This document shows positions 35,654 through 43,993 of a stretch of DNA of 50,218 bases, in pieces. Within the stretch, counting starts at the first letter, position 1, and each line of letters starts with the position of its first letter. The notes beneath the pieces were generated by a model. The model was not told the DNA's origin. It searched no databases and saw nothing but the letters and a program-made list of their open reading frames with translations. Location of the stretch: contig CALIZF010000071.1 of assembly GCA_938028765.1 (NCBI GenBank), positions 1-50,218 on the forward strand, given 5' to 3'. The position numbers were made by a program, and so were the translations under genes. Source of the stretch: an uncultured Paracoccaceae bacterium. Lineage in GTDB: Bacteria > Pseudomonadota > Alphaproteobacteria > Rhodobacterales > Rhodobacteraceae.

Positions 35654-36982
35654 ATGGCCCTCGACCGCAAGCCCGCCCCGAACGACCTCGATGCGTTCTG
35701 GATGCCTTTCACCGCGAACCGGCAGTTCAAGAAGGCGCCGCGCATGTTCGTCTCGGCGAAGGACATGCATTACACCACCCAGGACGGGCGGCAGGTGCTG
35801 GACGGCACGGCGGGCCTGTGGTGCTGCAACGCCGGCCACTGCCGCCCGAAGATCACCGCGGCGATCCAACGGCAGGCGGGCGAGATGGATTATGCGCCCG
35901 CCTTCCAGATGGGCCATCCCCAGGCCTTCGAGCTGGCCAACCGCCTGATCGACATCGCCCCCGACGGGATGGAGCACGTGTTCTACGCCAACTCCGGCTC
36001 CGAGGCGGTGGAAACGGCGCTGAAGATCGCCATCGCTTATCACCGCGCGAAGGGACAGGGGACGCGGACCCGGCTGATCGGGCGGGAACGGGGCTATCAC
36101 GGCGTGAACTTCGGCGGCATCTCGGTCGGCGGGATCGTGAACAACCGCAAGTTCTTCGGCAGCCTGCTGACCGGCGTCGACCACCTGCCGCACACCCACC
36201 TGCCGGTGCAGAACGCCTTCACCAGGGGCCAGCCCGAACACGGGGCGCATCTTGCCGACGAGCTCGAGCGGCTGGTGGCGCTGCACGGGCCCGAGACCAT
36301 CGCCGCGGTGATCGTGGAGCCCGTGGCGGGTTCCACCGGCGTGATCCTGCCGCCCAAGGGCTATCTCGAACGGTTGCGGGCGCTCACGCAGAAGCACGGG
36401 ATCCTTCTGATCTTCGACGAGGTCATCACCGGGTTCGGCCGCATGGGCGCGCCCTTCGCGTCGCAGTTCTTCGGGGTGACGCCCGACATGATCACCTGCG
36501 CCAAGGGGCTGACGAACGGCGTGATCCCGATGGGCGCGGTGATCACCACCGGGGCGGTGCACGACGCCTTCATGCAGGGCCCCGAACACATGATCGAGCT
36601 CTTCCACGGCTACACCTACTCGGGCAACCCGATCGCCTCGGCCGCCGGGATCGCCACGCTGGAAACCTACCGCGAGGAAGGGCTGTTCCAGCGCGCCGCC
36701 GAGATCGCGCCCTACTGGGAAGCGGCGTTGCACAGCCTTCGGGGCCTGCCGCATGTCATCGACATCCGCAACCTCGGCCTGATCGGCGCGGTCGAGCTTG
36801 ACCCGATCGCGGGCGAGCCTACGAAGCGCGCCTTCGCGGCCTTCCTCGACGCCTACGAAAGCGGGATCCTGATCCGCACGACCGGCGACATCATTGCCAT
36901 GTCGCCGCCGCTGATCATCGAGAAGGCGCAGATCGACGAGCTGATCGGCAAGCTGGCGACGGTGCTGAAGCGGCTGCACTGA
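35654..36982 (+). CDS. Beta-alanine:pyruvate-type class III aminotransferase
   Basis: A 442-residue PLP enzyme of the omega-amino acid:pyruvate transaminase group. It opens with DLDAFWMPFTANRQFKKAPR, typical of this group. Other marks are YANSGSEAVETALKIA (PLP phosphate binding), FDEVITGFGRMG, and the PLP lysine Lys284 in CAKGLTNGVIPMG. It converts beta-alanine, the end product of uracil breakdown, and pyruvate to malonate semialdehyde and alanine; the thymine-derived 3-aminoisobutyrate may be used too. AGGAG precedes the ATG. Neighbouring rutR and the downstream ureidopropionase support this role. Other omega-amino acids cannot be excluded as substrates. Confidence 0.87.
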   Translation: MALDRKPAPNDLDAFWMPFTANRQFKKAPRMFVSAKDMHYTTQDGRQVLDGTAGLWCCNAGHCRPKITAAIQRQAGEMDYAPAFQMGHPQAFELANRLIDIAPDGMEHVFYANSGSEAVETALKIAIAYHRAKGQGTRTRLIGRERGYHGVNFGGISVGGIVNNRKFFGSLLTGVDHLPHTHLPVQNAFTRGQPEHGAHLADELERLVALHGPETIAAVIVEPVAGSTGVILPPKGYLERLRALTQKHGILLIFDEVITGFGRMGAPFASQFFGVTPDMITCAKGLTNGVIPMGAVITTGAVHDAFMQGPEHMIELFHGYTYSGNPIASAAGIATLETYREEGLFQRAAEIAPYWEAALHSLRGLPHVIDIRNLGLIGAVELDPIAGEPTKRAFAAFLDAYESGILIRTTGDIIAMSPPLIIEKAQIDELIGKLATVLKRLH

Positions 36983-37007
36983 CGCGCCGCGCGGACCCGC
37001 CGGGCGG

Positions 37008-37021
37008 CTGACCCAGATCAA
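37008..37021 (+). promoter_or_regulatory. FNR/FnrL-like site before phaC
   Basis: CTGAC-CCAG-ATCAA matches the FNR box TTGAT-N4-ATCAA at 8 of 10 fixed positions. Variants of the TTGAC-N4-ATCAA kind are common in alphaproteobacteria. It lies 26 bases after the aminotransferase stop and 64 before the chosen phaC start. Low-oxygen control of PHA synthesis would be sensible but is unproven. Confidence 0.35.
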
Positions 37022-37084
37022 GGCGCGGCGGGGGCATGCGGGGCATCAGTGCGGGCAACAGCCCCAAACCGACATGGTGATCCC

Positions 37085-38926
37085 ATGCCCAGGCGTGCCA
37101 CACGCTCCGCGCCCGCAGCGCTGCCGCAAGATGCAGCCGCCGGCGGCCTGCCCCCCGCCGCCACCGCCGCCCCGCCGCGGGCCGAGCCGCCCGTCGCGCC
37201 GCCCGCGCCGCCCGAACACCCGCACGCCAACCTCGACCGCGCCGTCCGCGCGGCCGTCGCGCGGTTCACGGGCGGCGTGTCGCCCCATGCCTTTACCGAG
37301 GCCTGGGCCGACTGGGCGCTGCACCTCGCGCGGGCGCCGGGGCGGCAGCTCGAGCTTGCCGAACACGCGCAGGCGAACGCGATGAAGCTGGCCGCCTATC
37401 TCGCCGCGGGCGACGCCAAGGCACCGCCGCCGTTCGAGCCGCGCGCCTACGATCACCGCTTCGCGCACGAGGCCTGGGCGCGCTTTCCCTTCCGCGCCTG
37501 GCAGCAGGGGTTCCTTGCCGTGCAGGACTGGTGGGATGCGGCGACTGCCCCGCTGCGGGGCCTCGAGCAGAAGGACGCCGACCGGACCCGCTTCATGGCG
37601 CGCCAGGCGCTCGACATGGTCTCGCCGTCGAACTTTCCGCTCACGAACCCCGAGATCCTTGCGGCGACGGTCAGGGCGCGGGGGCGGAACCTGATCGAGG
37701 GCTGGGCGAACTTCACCCGCGATGTCGTCAGGACCGTCACCCAGCAGCACGAACCGCCCTCGGGGGACCTTGCGCCGGGCAGGGCGCTGGCCTGCACGCC
37801 GGGCAAGGTGGTGTTCCGCAACGCGCTGATGGAGCTGATCCAGTATGCGCCCGCCACCGGGACGGTCCGGCCCGAGCCGATCCTGATCGTTCCGGCCTGG
37901 ATCATGAAATACTACATCCTCGATCTTTCGCCCGAGAACTCGATGGTGAAGTATCTGGTGGATCAGGGGTTCACGGTCTTCATGATCTCGTGGGTCAACC
38001 CGGGCGCCGACATGGCGGATACCGCGCTCGAGGATTACCGCACCGAGGGCGTCATGGCCGCGCTCGAGGTCGTGACCGCGATCGTGCCCGACCGGAAGGT
38101 GCATGCGGTGGGCTATTGCCTCGGCGGCACGATGCTGGCCATCGCGGCGGCAACAATGGCGCGCGACGGCGACGACCGGCTAGCCTCGATCACGCTTCTC
38201 GCAGCGCAGGTGGATTTCCTCGAGGCGGGCGAGCTTCTTCTGTTCCTCGACGAAAGCCAGGTCGCCTTCCTCGAGGACATGATGTGGGATCAGGGCTATC
38301 TCGACCGGCCGCAGATGGCGCGCGCCTTCGCGGCGATCCGGGCGGAGGATCTGATCTGGACGCGCGGGGTGCGCCGCTACCTGCTCGGCGAGGCGGATCT
38401 GCCGACCGACATCGGTGTGTGGAACGCCGATTCGACACGGATGCCCGCGCGGATGCATTCGGAATACCTGCGCGGCCTCTTTCTCGAGAACCGCCTGACC
38501 GCCGGGCGCTTCGCCGTCGAGGGTCGGGTGATCGCGCTCAAGGACATCGGCGCGCCGATGTTCGTGGTGGCGACCGAAAGCGACCACATCGCGCCCTGGC
38601 GGTCGGTCTACAAGGCGCAGCTCTTCACCGATTGCGACCTCACCTTCGTGCTGACAAAGGGCGGCCACAACGGCGGGATCCTGAGCGAACCGGGGCACAA
38701 GGGGCGGCACTACCGGATCTCGCACCGTCCGGCAGGGGCGAAGTATGTCGGCCCCGCTGGCTGGATCGATGCCCACGATCCCCTGCCGGGGTCCTGGTGG
38801 CCCGCATGGTCGCGCTGGCTAGACGGGCTGAGCGGTGCGCCCGTCGCCCCGCCGGCCATGGGGGCCACGGCGCGGGGGCTGCCGCCGCTCGACGACGCGC
38901 CGGGGCGGTATGTCCACATGCCCTGA
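37085..38926 (+). CDS. phaC: Class I poly(3-hydroxyalkanoate) synthase
   Basis: A 613-residue polymerase that makes PHA granules from hydroxyacyl-CoA. An Ala/Pro-rich N-terminus is followed by the PhaC N-domain (RFMARQALDMVSPSNFPLTN) and an alpha/beta-hydrolase core. The lipase-like box GYCLGG holds Cys345; Asp500 (ESDHIAPW) and His528 (GGHNGG) complete the triad, with the D-H spacing seen in Cupriavidus PhaC. PAWIMKYYILDLSPENS is strongly conserved. The start could be ATG 37085 or the GTG at 37049; neither has a strong ribosome binding site. No phasin, phaZ or phaR gene is adjacent. It interrupts the pyrimidine genes and is probably a separate transcript. Confidence 0.9.
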   Translation: MPRRATRSAPAALPQDAAAGGLPPAATAAPPRAEPPVAPPAPPEHPHANLDRAVRAAVARFTGGVSPHAFTEAWADWALHLARAPGRQLELAEHAQANAMKLAAYLAAGDAKAPPPFEPRAYDHRFAHEAWARFPFRAWQQGFLAVQDWWDAATAPLRGLEQKDADRTRFMARQALDMVSPSNFPLTNPEILAATVRARGRNLIEGWANFTRDVVRTVTQQHEPPSGDLAPGRALACTPGKVVFRNALMELIQYAPATGTVRPEPILIVPAWIMKYYILDLSPENSMVKYLVDQGFTVFMISWVNPGADMADTALEDYRTEGVMAALEVVTAIVPDRKVHAVGYCLGGTMLAIAAATMARDGDDRLASITLLAAQVDFLEAGELLLFLDESQVAFLEDMMWDQGYLDRPQMARAFAAIRAEDLIWTRGVRRYLLGEADLPTDIGVWNADSTRMPARMHSEYLRGLFLENRLTAGRFAVEGRVIALKDIGAPMFVVATESDHIAPWRSVYKAQLFTDCDLTFVLTKGGHNGGILSEPGHKGRHYRISHRPAGAKYVGPAGWIDAHDPLPGSWWPAWSRWLDGLSGAPVAPPAMGATARGLPPLDDAPGRYVHMP

Positions 38927-38938
38927 CCCCGGGAGACG

Positions 38939-38999
38939 GGCGGCGCGGTGCCGCCAGAACGGGCATCGGCTGCCGGGATTGCCGCGAAAGGCGGCAATC
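38939..38999 (+). terminator. Paired hairpins after phaC
   Basis: Two hairpins follow phaC: GGCGGC/GCCGCC with a five-base loop (38939-38955), and a nine-pair stem GATTGCCGC/GCGGCAATC with loop GAAAG (38977-38999). They lie just before the ureidopropionase promoter, a sensible place to end the phaC message. There is no T-run, so a Rho-dependent or imperfect terminator is possible. Confidence 0.5.
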
Positions 39000-39013
39000 G
39001 CGCGCAAAGCCTG

Positions 39014-39041
39014 TTGACCCTGCCATCGGCCGCTGTAGCGT
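39014..39041 (+). promoter_or_regulatory. Candidate promoter of the ureidopropionase gene
   Basis: TTGACC (39014-39019), a 16-base spacer and TAGCGT (39036-39041) precede the RutR box, which would lie over the transcription start. That geometry fits repression by RutR until uracil is present. Confidence 0.48.
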
Positions 39042-39046
39042 ATTTT

Positions 39047-39062
39047 TTGACCATATGGTCAG
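39047..39062. promoter_or_regulatory. RutR operator before the ureidopropionase gene
   Basis: TTGACCATATGGTCAG matches the RutR consensus TTGACCANNTGGTCAA at all but the last base. It contains the perfect 14-base palindrome TGACCATATGGTCA (39048-39061). It is 32 bases before the start codon, in an AT-rich patch, directly downstream of the likely promoter. RutR itself is encoded nearby at 34912-35523. Confidence 0.87.
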
Positions 39063-39094
39063 ACATGCTGCAGACAGGATGCGAGGAGCAACCG

Positions 39095-40345
39095 ATGGCC
39101 GCGCCCGCCGCCAATGTGAAGGCCGATCCCGACCGGCTCTGGGACAGTCTGATGGAGATGGCCCGGATCGGCCCCGGGGTGGCGGGCGGCAACAACCGCC
39201 AGACCCTGACCGACGCGGACGCCGAGGGGCGCGCGCTGTTCAAGGCCTGGTGCGAGGCGGCGGGCGGCACGGTGAAGGTGGACCGCCTTGGCACGATGTT
39301 CGCCGAGTTTCCCGGCACCGACCCCGAGGCGCTGCCGGTCTATGTCGGCAGCCACCTCGACACCCAGCCCACCGGCGGCAAGTACGACGGCGTCCTCGGC
39401 GTGCTGGCGGGGCTCGAGATCATCCGCACGATGCGCGATCTCGGCATCCGCACGCGCCGCACCATCGTCGTGACCAACTGGACCAACGAGGAGGGCACGC
39501 GCTTTGCCCCCGCGATGCTCGCCTCTGGCGTGTTCGCGGGTGTGCTGGACGAGGCCTGGGCGAACGACCGGCGCGATGCGCAGGGCCTGCGGTTCGGCGA
39601 CGAGCTCGACCGGATCGGCTGGCGCGGGGATGAGCCCGTGGGCGCGCGCAAGATGCACGCCTTCTTCGAGCTGCACATCGAACAGGGGCCGATCCTCGAG
39701 GCCGAGGGCAAGGACATCGGCGTGGTCACCCATGGCCAGGGGCTGCGCTGGATCGAATGCCGCGTGACCGGCAAGGGTCAGCACACCGGCTCGACGCCGA
39801 TGCCGATGCGCCGCAACGCCGGCCGGGCGCTGGCGCAGATCACCGAGACGGTGCACGCCATCGCGATGAAGTATCAGCCGAACGCCGTCGGCGCGATCGG
39901 CCACATCGACGTCTGGCCGAACAGCCGCAACATCATTCCCGAACGGGTGGTGTTCACCGTCGATTTCCGCAGCCACAAGCTGCCGGTGCTCGAGGCCATG
40001 GCGACCGAACTGCAGGCCGTCGCGCCCCGGATCGCCGAGGCGGTCGGCTGCAGCTTCGCCGCCGAGGTGGTCGGCTTCTTCGACCCGCCCGCCTTCGACC
40101 CCGCACTGGTGGACAGCGTGCGCCGGGCGGCCGAACGGCTGGGCTACAGCCACATGGACATCGTCTCGGGTGCGGGGCACGACGCGTGCTGGATCAACCG
40201 CGTCGCCCCGACCGTCATGATCATGTGCCCCTGCAAGGACGGGCTGAGCCACAACGAGGCCGAGGAAATCACCAAGGACTGGGCCGCGAAGGGCACCGAT
40301 GTGCTCATGCATGCCGTGCTCGAGGCGGCAGAGGTCGTGACATGA
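39095..40345 (+). CDS. Beta-ureidopropionase (N-carbamoyl-beta-alanine amidohydrolase), Zn-dependent
   Basis: A 416-residue M20-type amidohydrolase (HyuC/AmaB/PydC group) that turns N-carbamoyl-beta-alanine into beta-alanine, CO2 and ammonia, the third step of reductive pyrimidine breakdown. The two-metal site is visible: His87 (GSHLDTQ), Asp98 (GGKYDGVLG), Glu132/Glu133 (TNEEGTRF), His194 (ELHIEQGPILE) and His386 (SHNEAEE). The dimerisation domain includes GKGQHTGSTPMPMRRNA. GAGGAG six bases upstream sets the ATG at 39095. A related L-carbamoyl amino-acid hydrolase role is possible, but the RutR box and following dihydropyrimidinase gene favour pyrimidines. The hydA gene follows after 85 bases. 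Confidence 0.9.
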   Translation: MAAPAANVKADPDRLWDSLMEMARIGPGVAGGNNRQTLTDADAEGRALFKAWCEAAGGTVKVDRLGTMFAEFPGTDPEALPVYVGSHLDTQPTGGKYDGVLGVLAGLEIIRTMRDLGIRTRRTIVVTNWTNEEGTRFAPAMLASGVFAGVLDEAWANDRRDAQGLRFGDELDRIGWRGDEPVGARKMHAFFELHIEQGPILEAEGKDIGVVTHGQGLRWIECRVTGKGQHTGSTPMPMRRNAGRALAQITETVHAIAMKYQPNAVGAIGHIDVWPNSRNIIPERVVFTVDFRSHKLPVLEAMATELQAVAPRIAEAVGCSFAAEVVGFFDPPAFDPALVDSVRRAAERLGYSHMDIVSGAGHDACWINRVAPTVMIMCPCKDGLSHNEAEEITKDWAAKGTDVLMHAVLEAAEVVT

Positions 40346-40430
40346 CCGGCGGCCGGAGCGCCGGCCCGCGCCCTGCCGGCGCATCGAGGGGCGCGCGCGC
40401 CGCCCGCAGCCAAGCGAGGAGACACAGGGA

Positions 40431-41882
40431 ATGACCATCGTCATCAAGGGCGGCACCGTCCTGACCCACGACCTGACATATCCTGCCGACGTGTTGATCG
40501 AGGGCGGACGGATCGCCGCCATCGGGCCGGACCTGAAGGGCGATACGGTGCTCGATGCGGCAGGTTGCTATGTAATGCCCGGCGGGATCGACCCGCATAC
40601 GCACCTTGAGATGCCCTTCATGGGCACCTATTCGGCGGACGATTTCGAAAGCGGCACGCGCGCGGCCCTCGCCGGAGGCACGACGATGGTGATCGACTTC
40701 GTCCTGCCCGGCCAGGGGCAGGGCCTGATCGACGCGATGAAGGTTTGGGACAACAAGGCGACGCGGGCGACCTGCGACTACAGCTTCCACATGGCGGTGA
40801 CCTGGTGGGGGCGGCAGGTCTTCGACGAGATGCCCGAGGTCGTGCGGCGGGGCATCACGTCCTTCAAGCACTTCCTTGCCTACAAGGGCGCGCTGATGGT
40901 GAACGACGACGAGCTCTTCGCTTCGTTCCGTCGCCTCGCCGAACTCGGCGCCATCGCCCTCGTCCATGCCGAGAACGGCGATGTGGTGGCCGAGTTGCAG
41001 CGCAAGCTGATGGAGGAAGGCAACACCGGCCCCGAGGCGCATGCCTACAGCCGGCCGCCGCAGGTGGAAGGCGAGGCGACGAACCGCGCCATCATGATCG
41101 CCGACATGGCGGGCGTGCCGCTCTATGTCGTGCACGTCAGCTGCGAGGAGGCGCACGAGGCGATCCGCCGGGCGCGCCAGGCCGGCAAGCGCGTCTGGGG
41201 CGAGCCGCTGATCCAGCACCTGACGCTGGACGACACCGAATATCTCCACCCCGACTGGGATCATGCCGCCCGCCGTGTGATGTCCCCGCCGTTCCGCAAC
41301 AAGGCGCATCAGGACAGCCTCTGGTCCGGGCTTGCGGCGGGATCGCTCTCGGTCGTGGCGACCGACCACTGCAGCTTCACCACCGCGCAGAAACGCTTCG
41401 GCCTCGGCGATTTCACGAAGATCCCGAACGGCACCGGCGGGCTCGAGGACCGGATGCCGATGCTGTGGACCGCGGGCGTGCGCACCGGCCGCATCACGGC
41501 GAACGAGTTCGTCGCGGTCACCTCGACCAACGTCGCCAAGATCATGGGGATGTATCCGCGCAAGGGGGCGGTGCTCGTCGGCGCGGATGCCGATCTGGTC
41601 GTGTGGGATCCGGCGAAGTCGAAAACCATCACCGCCGCCGCGCAACAGTCGTCGATCGACTACAACGTGTTCGAGGGCCACAGCGTCACCGGCCTGCCGC
41701 GCTTCACGGTCACGCGCGGCCATGTCGCCGTGCACGACGGCGAGATCCGCACGCGCGAGGGCCACGGGCAGTTCGTCGCGCGCGACCCGAACGGGCCCGT
41801 CAGCCGCGCCCTGTCCACCTGGAAGGACCTGACGGCACCCCGCCCGGTGACGCGCACCGGCATTCCGGCCAGCGGGGTCTAG
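40431..41882 (+). CDS. hydA: Dihydropyrimidinase
   Basis: A 483-residue cyclic amidohydrolase that opens dihydrouracil or dihydrothymine to the N-carbamoyl beta-amino acid. The binuclear zinc site is complete: His56 and His58 (HTHLEMPF), the carboxylated Lys152 (FLAYKG), His179 (VHAENGD), His235 (VVHVSC) and Asp312 (ATDHCSF). The C-terminal NVFEGHSVTG region is typical of D-hydantoinase/dihydropyrimidinase. Probably cotranscribed with the ureidopropionase gene under RutR control. A broken SDR gene starts directly at its stop codon. Confidence 0.94.
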   Translation: MTIVIKGGTVLTHDLTYPADVLIEGGRIAAIGPDLKGDTVLDAAGCYVMPGGIDPHTHLEMPFMGTYSADDFESGTRAALAGGTTMVIDFVLPGQGQGLIDAMKVWDNKATRATCDYSFHMAVTWWGRQVFDEMPEVVRRGITSFKHFLAYKGALMVNDDELFASFRRLAELGAIALVHAENGDVVAELQRKLMEEGNTGPEAHAYSRPPQVEGEATNRAIMIADMAGVPLYVVHVSCEEAHEAIRRARQAGKRVWGEPLIQHLTLDDTEYLHPDWDHAARRVMSPPFRNKAHQDSLWSGLAAGSLSVVATDHCSFTTAQKRFGLGDFTKIPNGTGGLEDRMPMLWTAGVRTGRITANEFVAVTSTNVAKIMGMYPRKGAVLVGADADLVVWDPAKSKTITAAAQQSSIDYNVFEGHSVTGLPRFTVTRGHVAVHDGEIRTREGHGQFVARDPNGPVSRALSTWKDLTAPRPVTRTGIPASGV

Positions 41883-42580
41883 GTGCAGCGCGTCGCGCTT
41901 GTCACCGCGGGCGGGTCGGGCATGGGTGCGGCCTGTGCCGAGCGGCTGGCGGCCGACGGCTATGCCGTGGGGATCCTGTCGTCCTCCGGCAGGGGCGAGG
42001 CGCTGGCCCTGCGGCGCGGCGGCCTCGGCATGACGGGCTCCAACCGCGCGGTGGCCGACATCGGCCGCTTCGTTGCGGCGGCGATGGACCGGTGGGGTCG
42101 GATCGATGTGCTGGTGAACTCGGCCGGGCACGGGCCGCGGGCGCCCGTGCTCGACCTGACGGACGCCGACTGGGCGATCGGGATGGAGGTCTATTTCCTC
42201 AACGTCGTCCGCCCGGTGCGCCTTGTCGCCCCGATCAGGGCCGCGCAGGGCGGGGGGCGATCGTCACCATCTCGTCGGCCTGGGCGATGGAGCCGGCTGA
42301 AAGCTTTCCCACATCGGCGGTGTTCCGGGCGGGCCTTGCGGCCTTCGCCAAGCTCTTTGCCGACCAGTATGCGGCAAAGGGCGTCCGCATGAACAACGTC
42401 CTGCTCGGCTGGATCGACAGCCTGCCCGCGACCGCGGCGCGCGCGGCGTCCGTCCCCATGCGCCGCTACGGCACGATGGCCGAGATCGCAGCCACGGTCG
42501 CCTTCCTCGCCTCCGAGGGCACGGGCTACATCACCGGGCAGAACCTCCGCGTCGATGGCGGGATCATGAGGCACCTGTGA
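41883..42580 (+). pseudogene. SDR-family oxidoreductase, broken by a one-base deletion
   Basis: A short-chain dehydrogenase reading frame starts with GTG directly after the hydA stop: VALVTAGGSGMGAACAERL, VLVNSAGHGP. At the six-G run 42252-42257 the frame shifts. The rest of the protein continues one base out of register: AIVTISSAWAMEPAES, FAKLFADQYAAKGVRMNNVL, ITGQNLRVDGGIMRHL. Adding one G would give AAQGGGAIVTISSAWA, an ordinary SDR of about 232 residues. The catalytic YxxxK tyrosine appears replaced (FRAGLAAFAK), so it may have been atypical even when whole. A homopolymer sequencing error is an equal alternative to a true pseudogene. Confidence 0.8.
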
Positions 42581-42600
42581 CCGCCCGCCCGCACTTCATC

Positions 42601-42655
42601 TTGTCGGAAATACTCCGGGGGGCGGCGCGGAACGCGCCGGGGGGCGGCGCCCCCC
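42601..42655. repeat. Hairpin-rich intergenic element
   Basis: After TTGTCGGAAATACTCC come two hairpins: GGCGCG-GAA-CGCGCC (42624-42638) and GGGGGGC-GGC-GCCCCCC (42639-42655). It lies between the end of the SDR pseudogene and the end of the convergent cupin relic and would serve as a bidirectional terminator. From memory, similar elements recur at gene ends in Rhodobacteraceae genomes; only one copy is seen in this window. Confidence 0.55.
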
Positions 42656-43050
42656 TGGGGCACCAACCCGTCGCGTTCGGGTATCGGCACGTCGCCGTCC
42701 TGGCCGGTCGGATCGGCCAGGGCGATCACGGCTGCGGTGTGTTCGTCGTAGGGGTTCGTCAGCAGGTGTGGCCCGCCCGCGGGGATGAGCATTATCTCGC
42801 CCGGTCCCATCTCCATCCGGTGCTGCAACCGGTCACCCTACCAGGTCACCGCCTGGCCCGAAAGCTGACGGACGCGGGTCTCGTGCCCATCATGCCGGTG
42901 CGCCTTCGCACGGGCGCCCGGCGGCACGGTCAGCACATGCGGACCGGGCCGCGTCGCCCCGATCGTCTCGCGCGTCAGCCCCGGGGGGCAGGCGAGCCCC
43001 TGCGGTCCGTCATGCGCCGTCCCCGGCGCCAAATTGTGGCATAGCGTCAT
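42655..43050 (-). pseudogene. Cupin-domain protein relic with in-frame stop
   Basis: On the minus strand a small cupin of about 130 residues can be read. Its first cupin motif is PPGARAKAHRHDGHET. The reading continues into LSGQAVTW, then TAG at 42838-42840 where the family has a tyrosine, then in the same frame GDRLQHRMEMGPGE, LIPAGGPHLLTNPY and VIALADPTG. One base change (TAG to TAC/TAT) would reopen it. The C-terminal end is unclear because the frame runs into the hairpin element. Its start at 43050 overlaps that of the divergent ABC ATPase gene, leaving no room for a normal promoter, which also suggests decay. Confidence 0.68.
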
Positions 43051-43867
43051 GGCAGCAATTCCCGAAGCATCCGTTCAGGCGTGGGCTGCGGCAGGTCCGC
43101 CCGTCATCCACGCATCGGGCGTCAACCTGGTATTCGAGACGGCCGACGGCCCGGTGCATGCGCTGAAGGACGTGGACCTGACGGTGGGCCGGGGCGATTT
43201 CGTCAGCTTCATCGGCCCCTCGGGCTGCGGCAAGACGACGTTCCTGCGCTGCGTCGCGGCGCTCGAGACGCCGACGGCGGGCCGGCTCAACGTCAACGGG
43301 ATGACGCCCGAGGCGGCGCGGCAGGCGCGCGCCTATGGGTATGTGTTCCAGGCCGCGGGCCTCTACCCTTGGCGGACGATCGCGCGCAACGTCGCCCTGC
43401 CGCTCGAGATCATGGGCTATCCCGCCGCCGAGCGGGCCGAACGGGTGCGGCGCGTCCTCGACCTCGTGGAACTCGGCGGGTTCGCCAACAAGTTTCCCTG
43501 GCAGCTCTCGGGCGGGATGCAGCAGCGCGCCTCGATCGCCCGGGCGCTGGCGTTCGACGCCGACATCCTCCTGATGGACGAACCCTTCGGTGCGCTCGAC
43601 GAAATCGTGCGCGACCGGCTGAACGAGGAACTGCACAAGCTCTGGCAGCGGACGGGCAAGACGATCCTCTTCGTCACCCACGCGATCCCCGAGGCGGTGT
43701 ATCTGTCCACCCGGATCGTCGTCATGTCGCCCCGGCCGGGCCGGATCACCGACGTGATCGACAGTCCCCTGCCGCGCGAGCGGCCGCTGGAGATCCGCGA
43801 CAGCCCCGAGTTCATCGCTATCGCGCATCGCGTGCGCGAGGGGCTGCGGGCGGGGTATGTGGAATGA
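43049..43867 (+). CDS. ABC transporter ATP-binding protein (nitrate/taurine/NMT1 type)
   Basis: A 272-residue ATPase of the SsuB/TauB/ThiZ group. Walker A is GPSGCGKTT, the Q-loop region is FQAAGLYPWRTIARNVALPL, the signature LSGGMQQRASIARAL, Walker B LLMDEPFGALDE and the switch VTHAIPEAV. VYLSTRIVVMSPRPGRI is typical of this group. The start at ATG 43049 lacks a clear ribosome binding site; TTG at 43034 is an alternative. It overlaps a 45-codon frame leading to the permease gene. It drives the transporter completed by the next three genes. Confidence 0.9.
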   Translation: MAAIPEASVQAWAAAGPPVIHASGVNLVFETADGPVHALKDVDLTVGRGDFVSFIGPSGCGKTTFLRCVAALETPTAGRLNVNGMTPEAARQARAYGYVFQAAGLYPWRTIARNVALPLEIMGYPAAERAERVRRVLDLVELGGFANKFPWQLSGGMQQRASIARALAFDADILLMDEPFGALDEIVRDRLNEELHKLWQRTGKTILFVTHAIPEAVYLSTRIVVMSPRPGRITDVIDSPLPRERPLEIRDSPEFIAIAHRVREGLRAGYVE

Positions 43868-43993
43868 CCGGCATCGCGGCGGCATGGCGGGGCGGGGCGA
43901 GCGGCATCGCCAAGGGGGTGCCGGTCGTCCGGTCGCATGCGGGCAGGGCCCCGACCGGCGGGGGCGATGCCGCGAGCCGCGCGGGGCTGCCGC

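Noticed and set aside
42830..42850. Direct repeat GGTCACC as a regulatory site before the NMT1-type transporter
   Set aside because: The two copies fall inside the cupin relic's coding sequence, about 200 bases from the ATPase start, and do not match the RutR box or another known operator.
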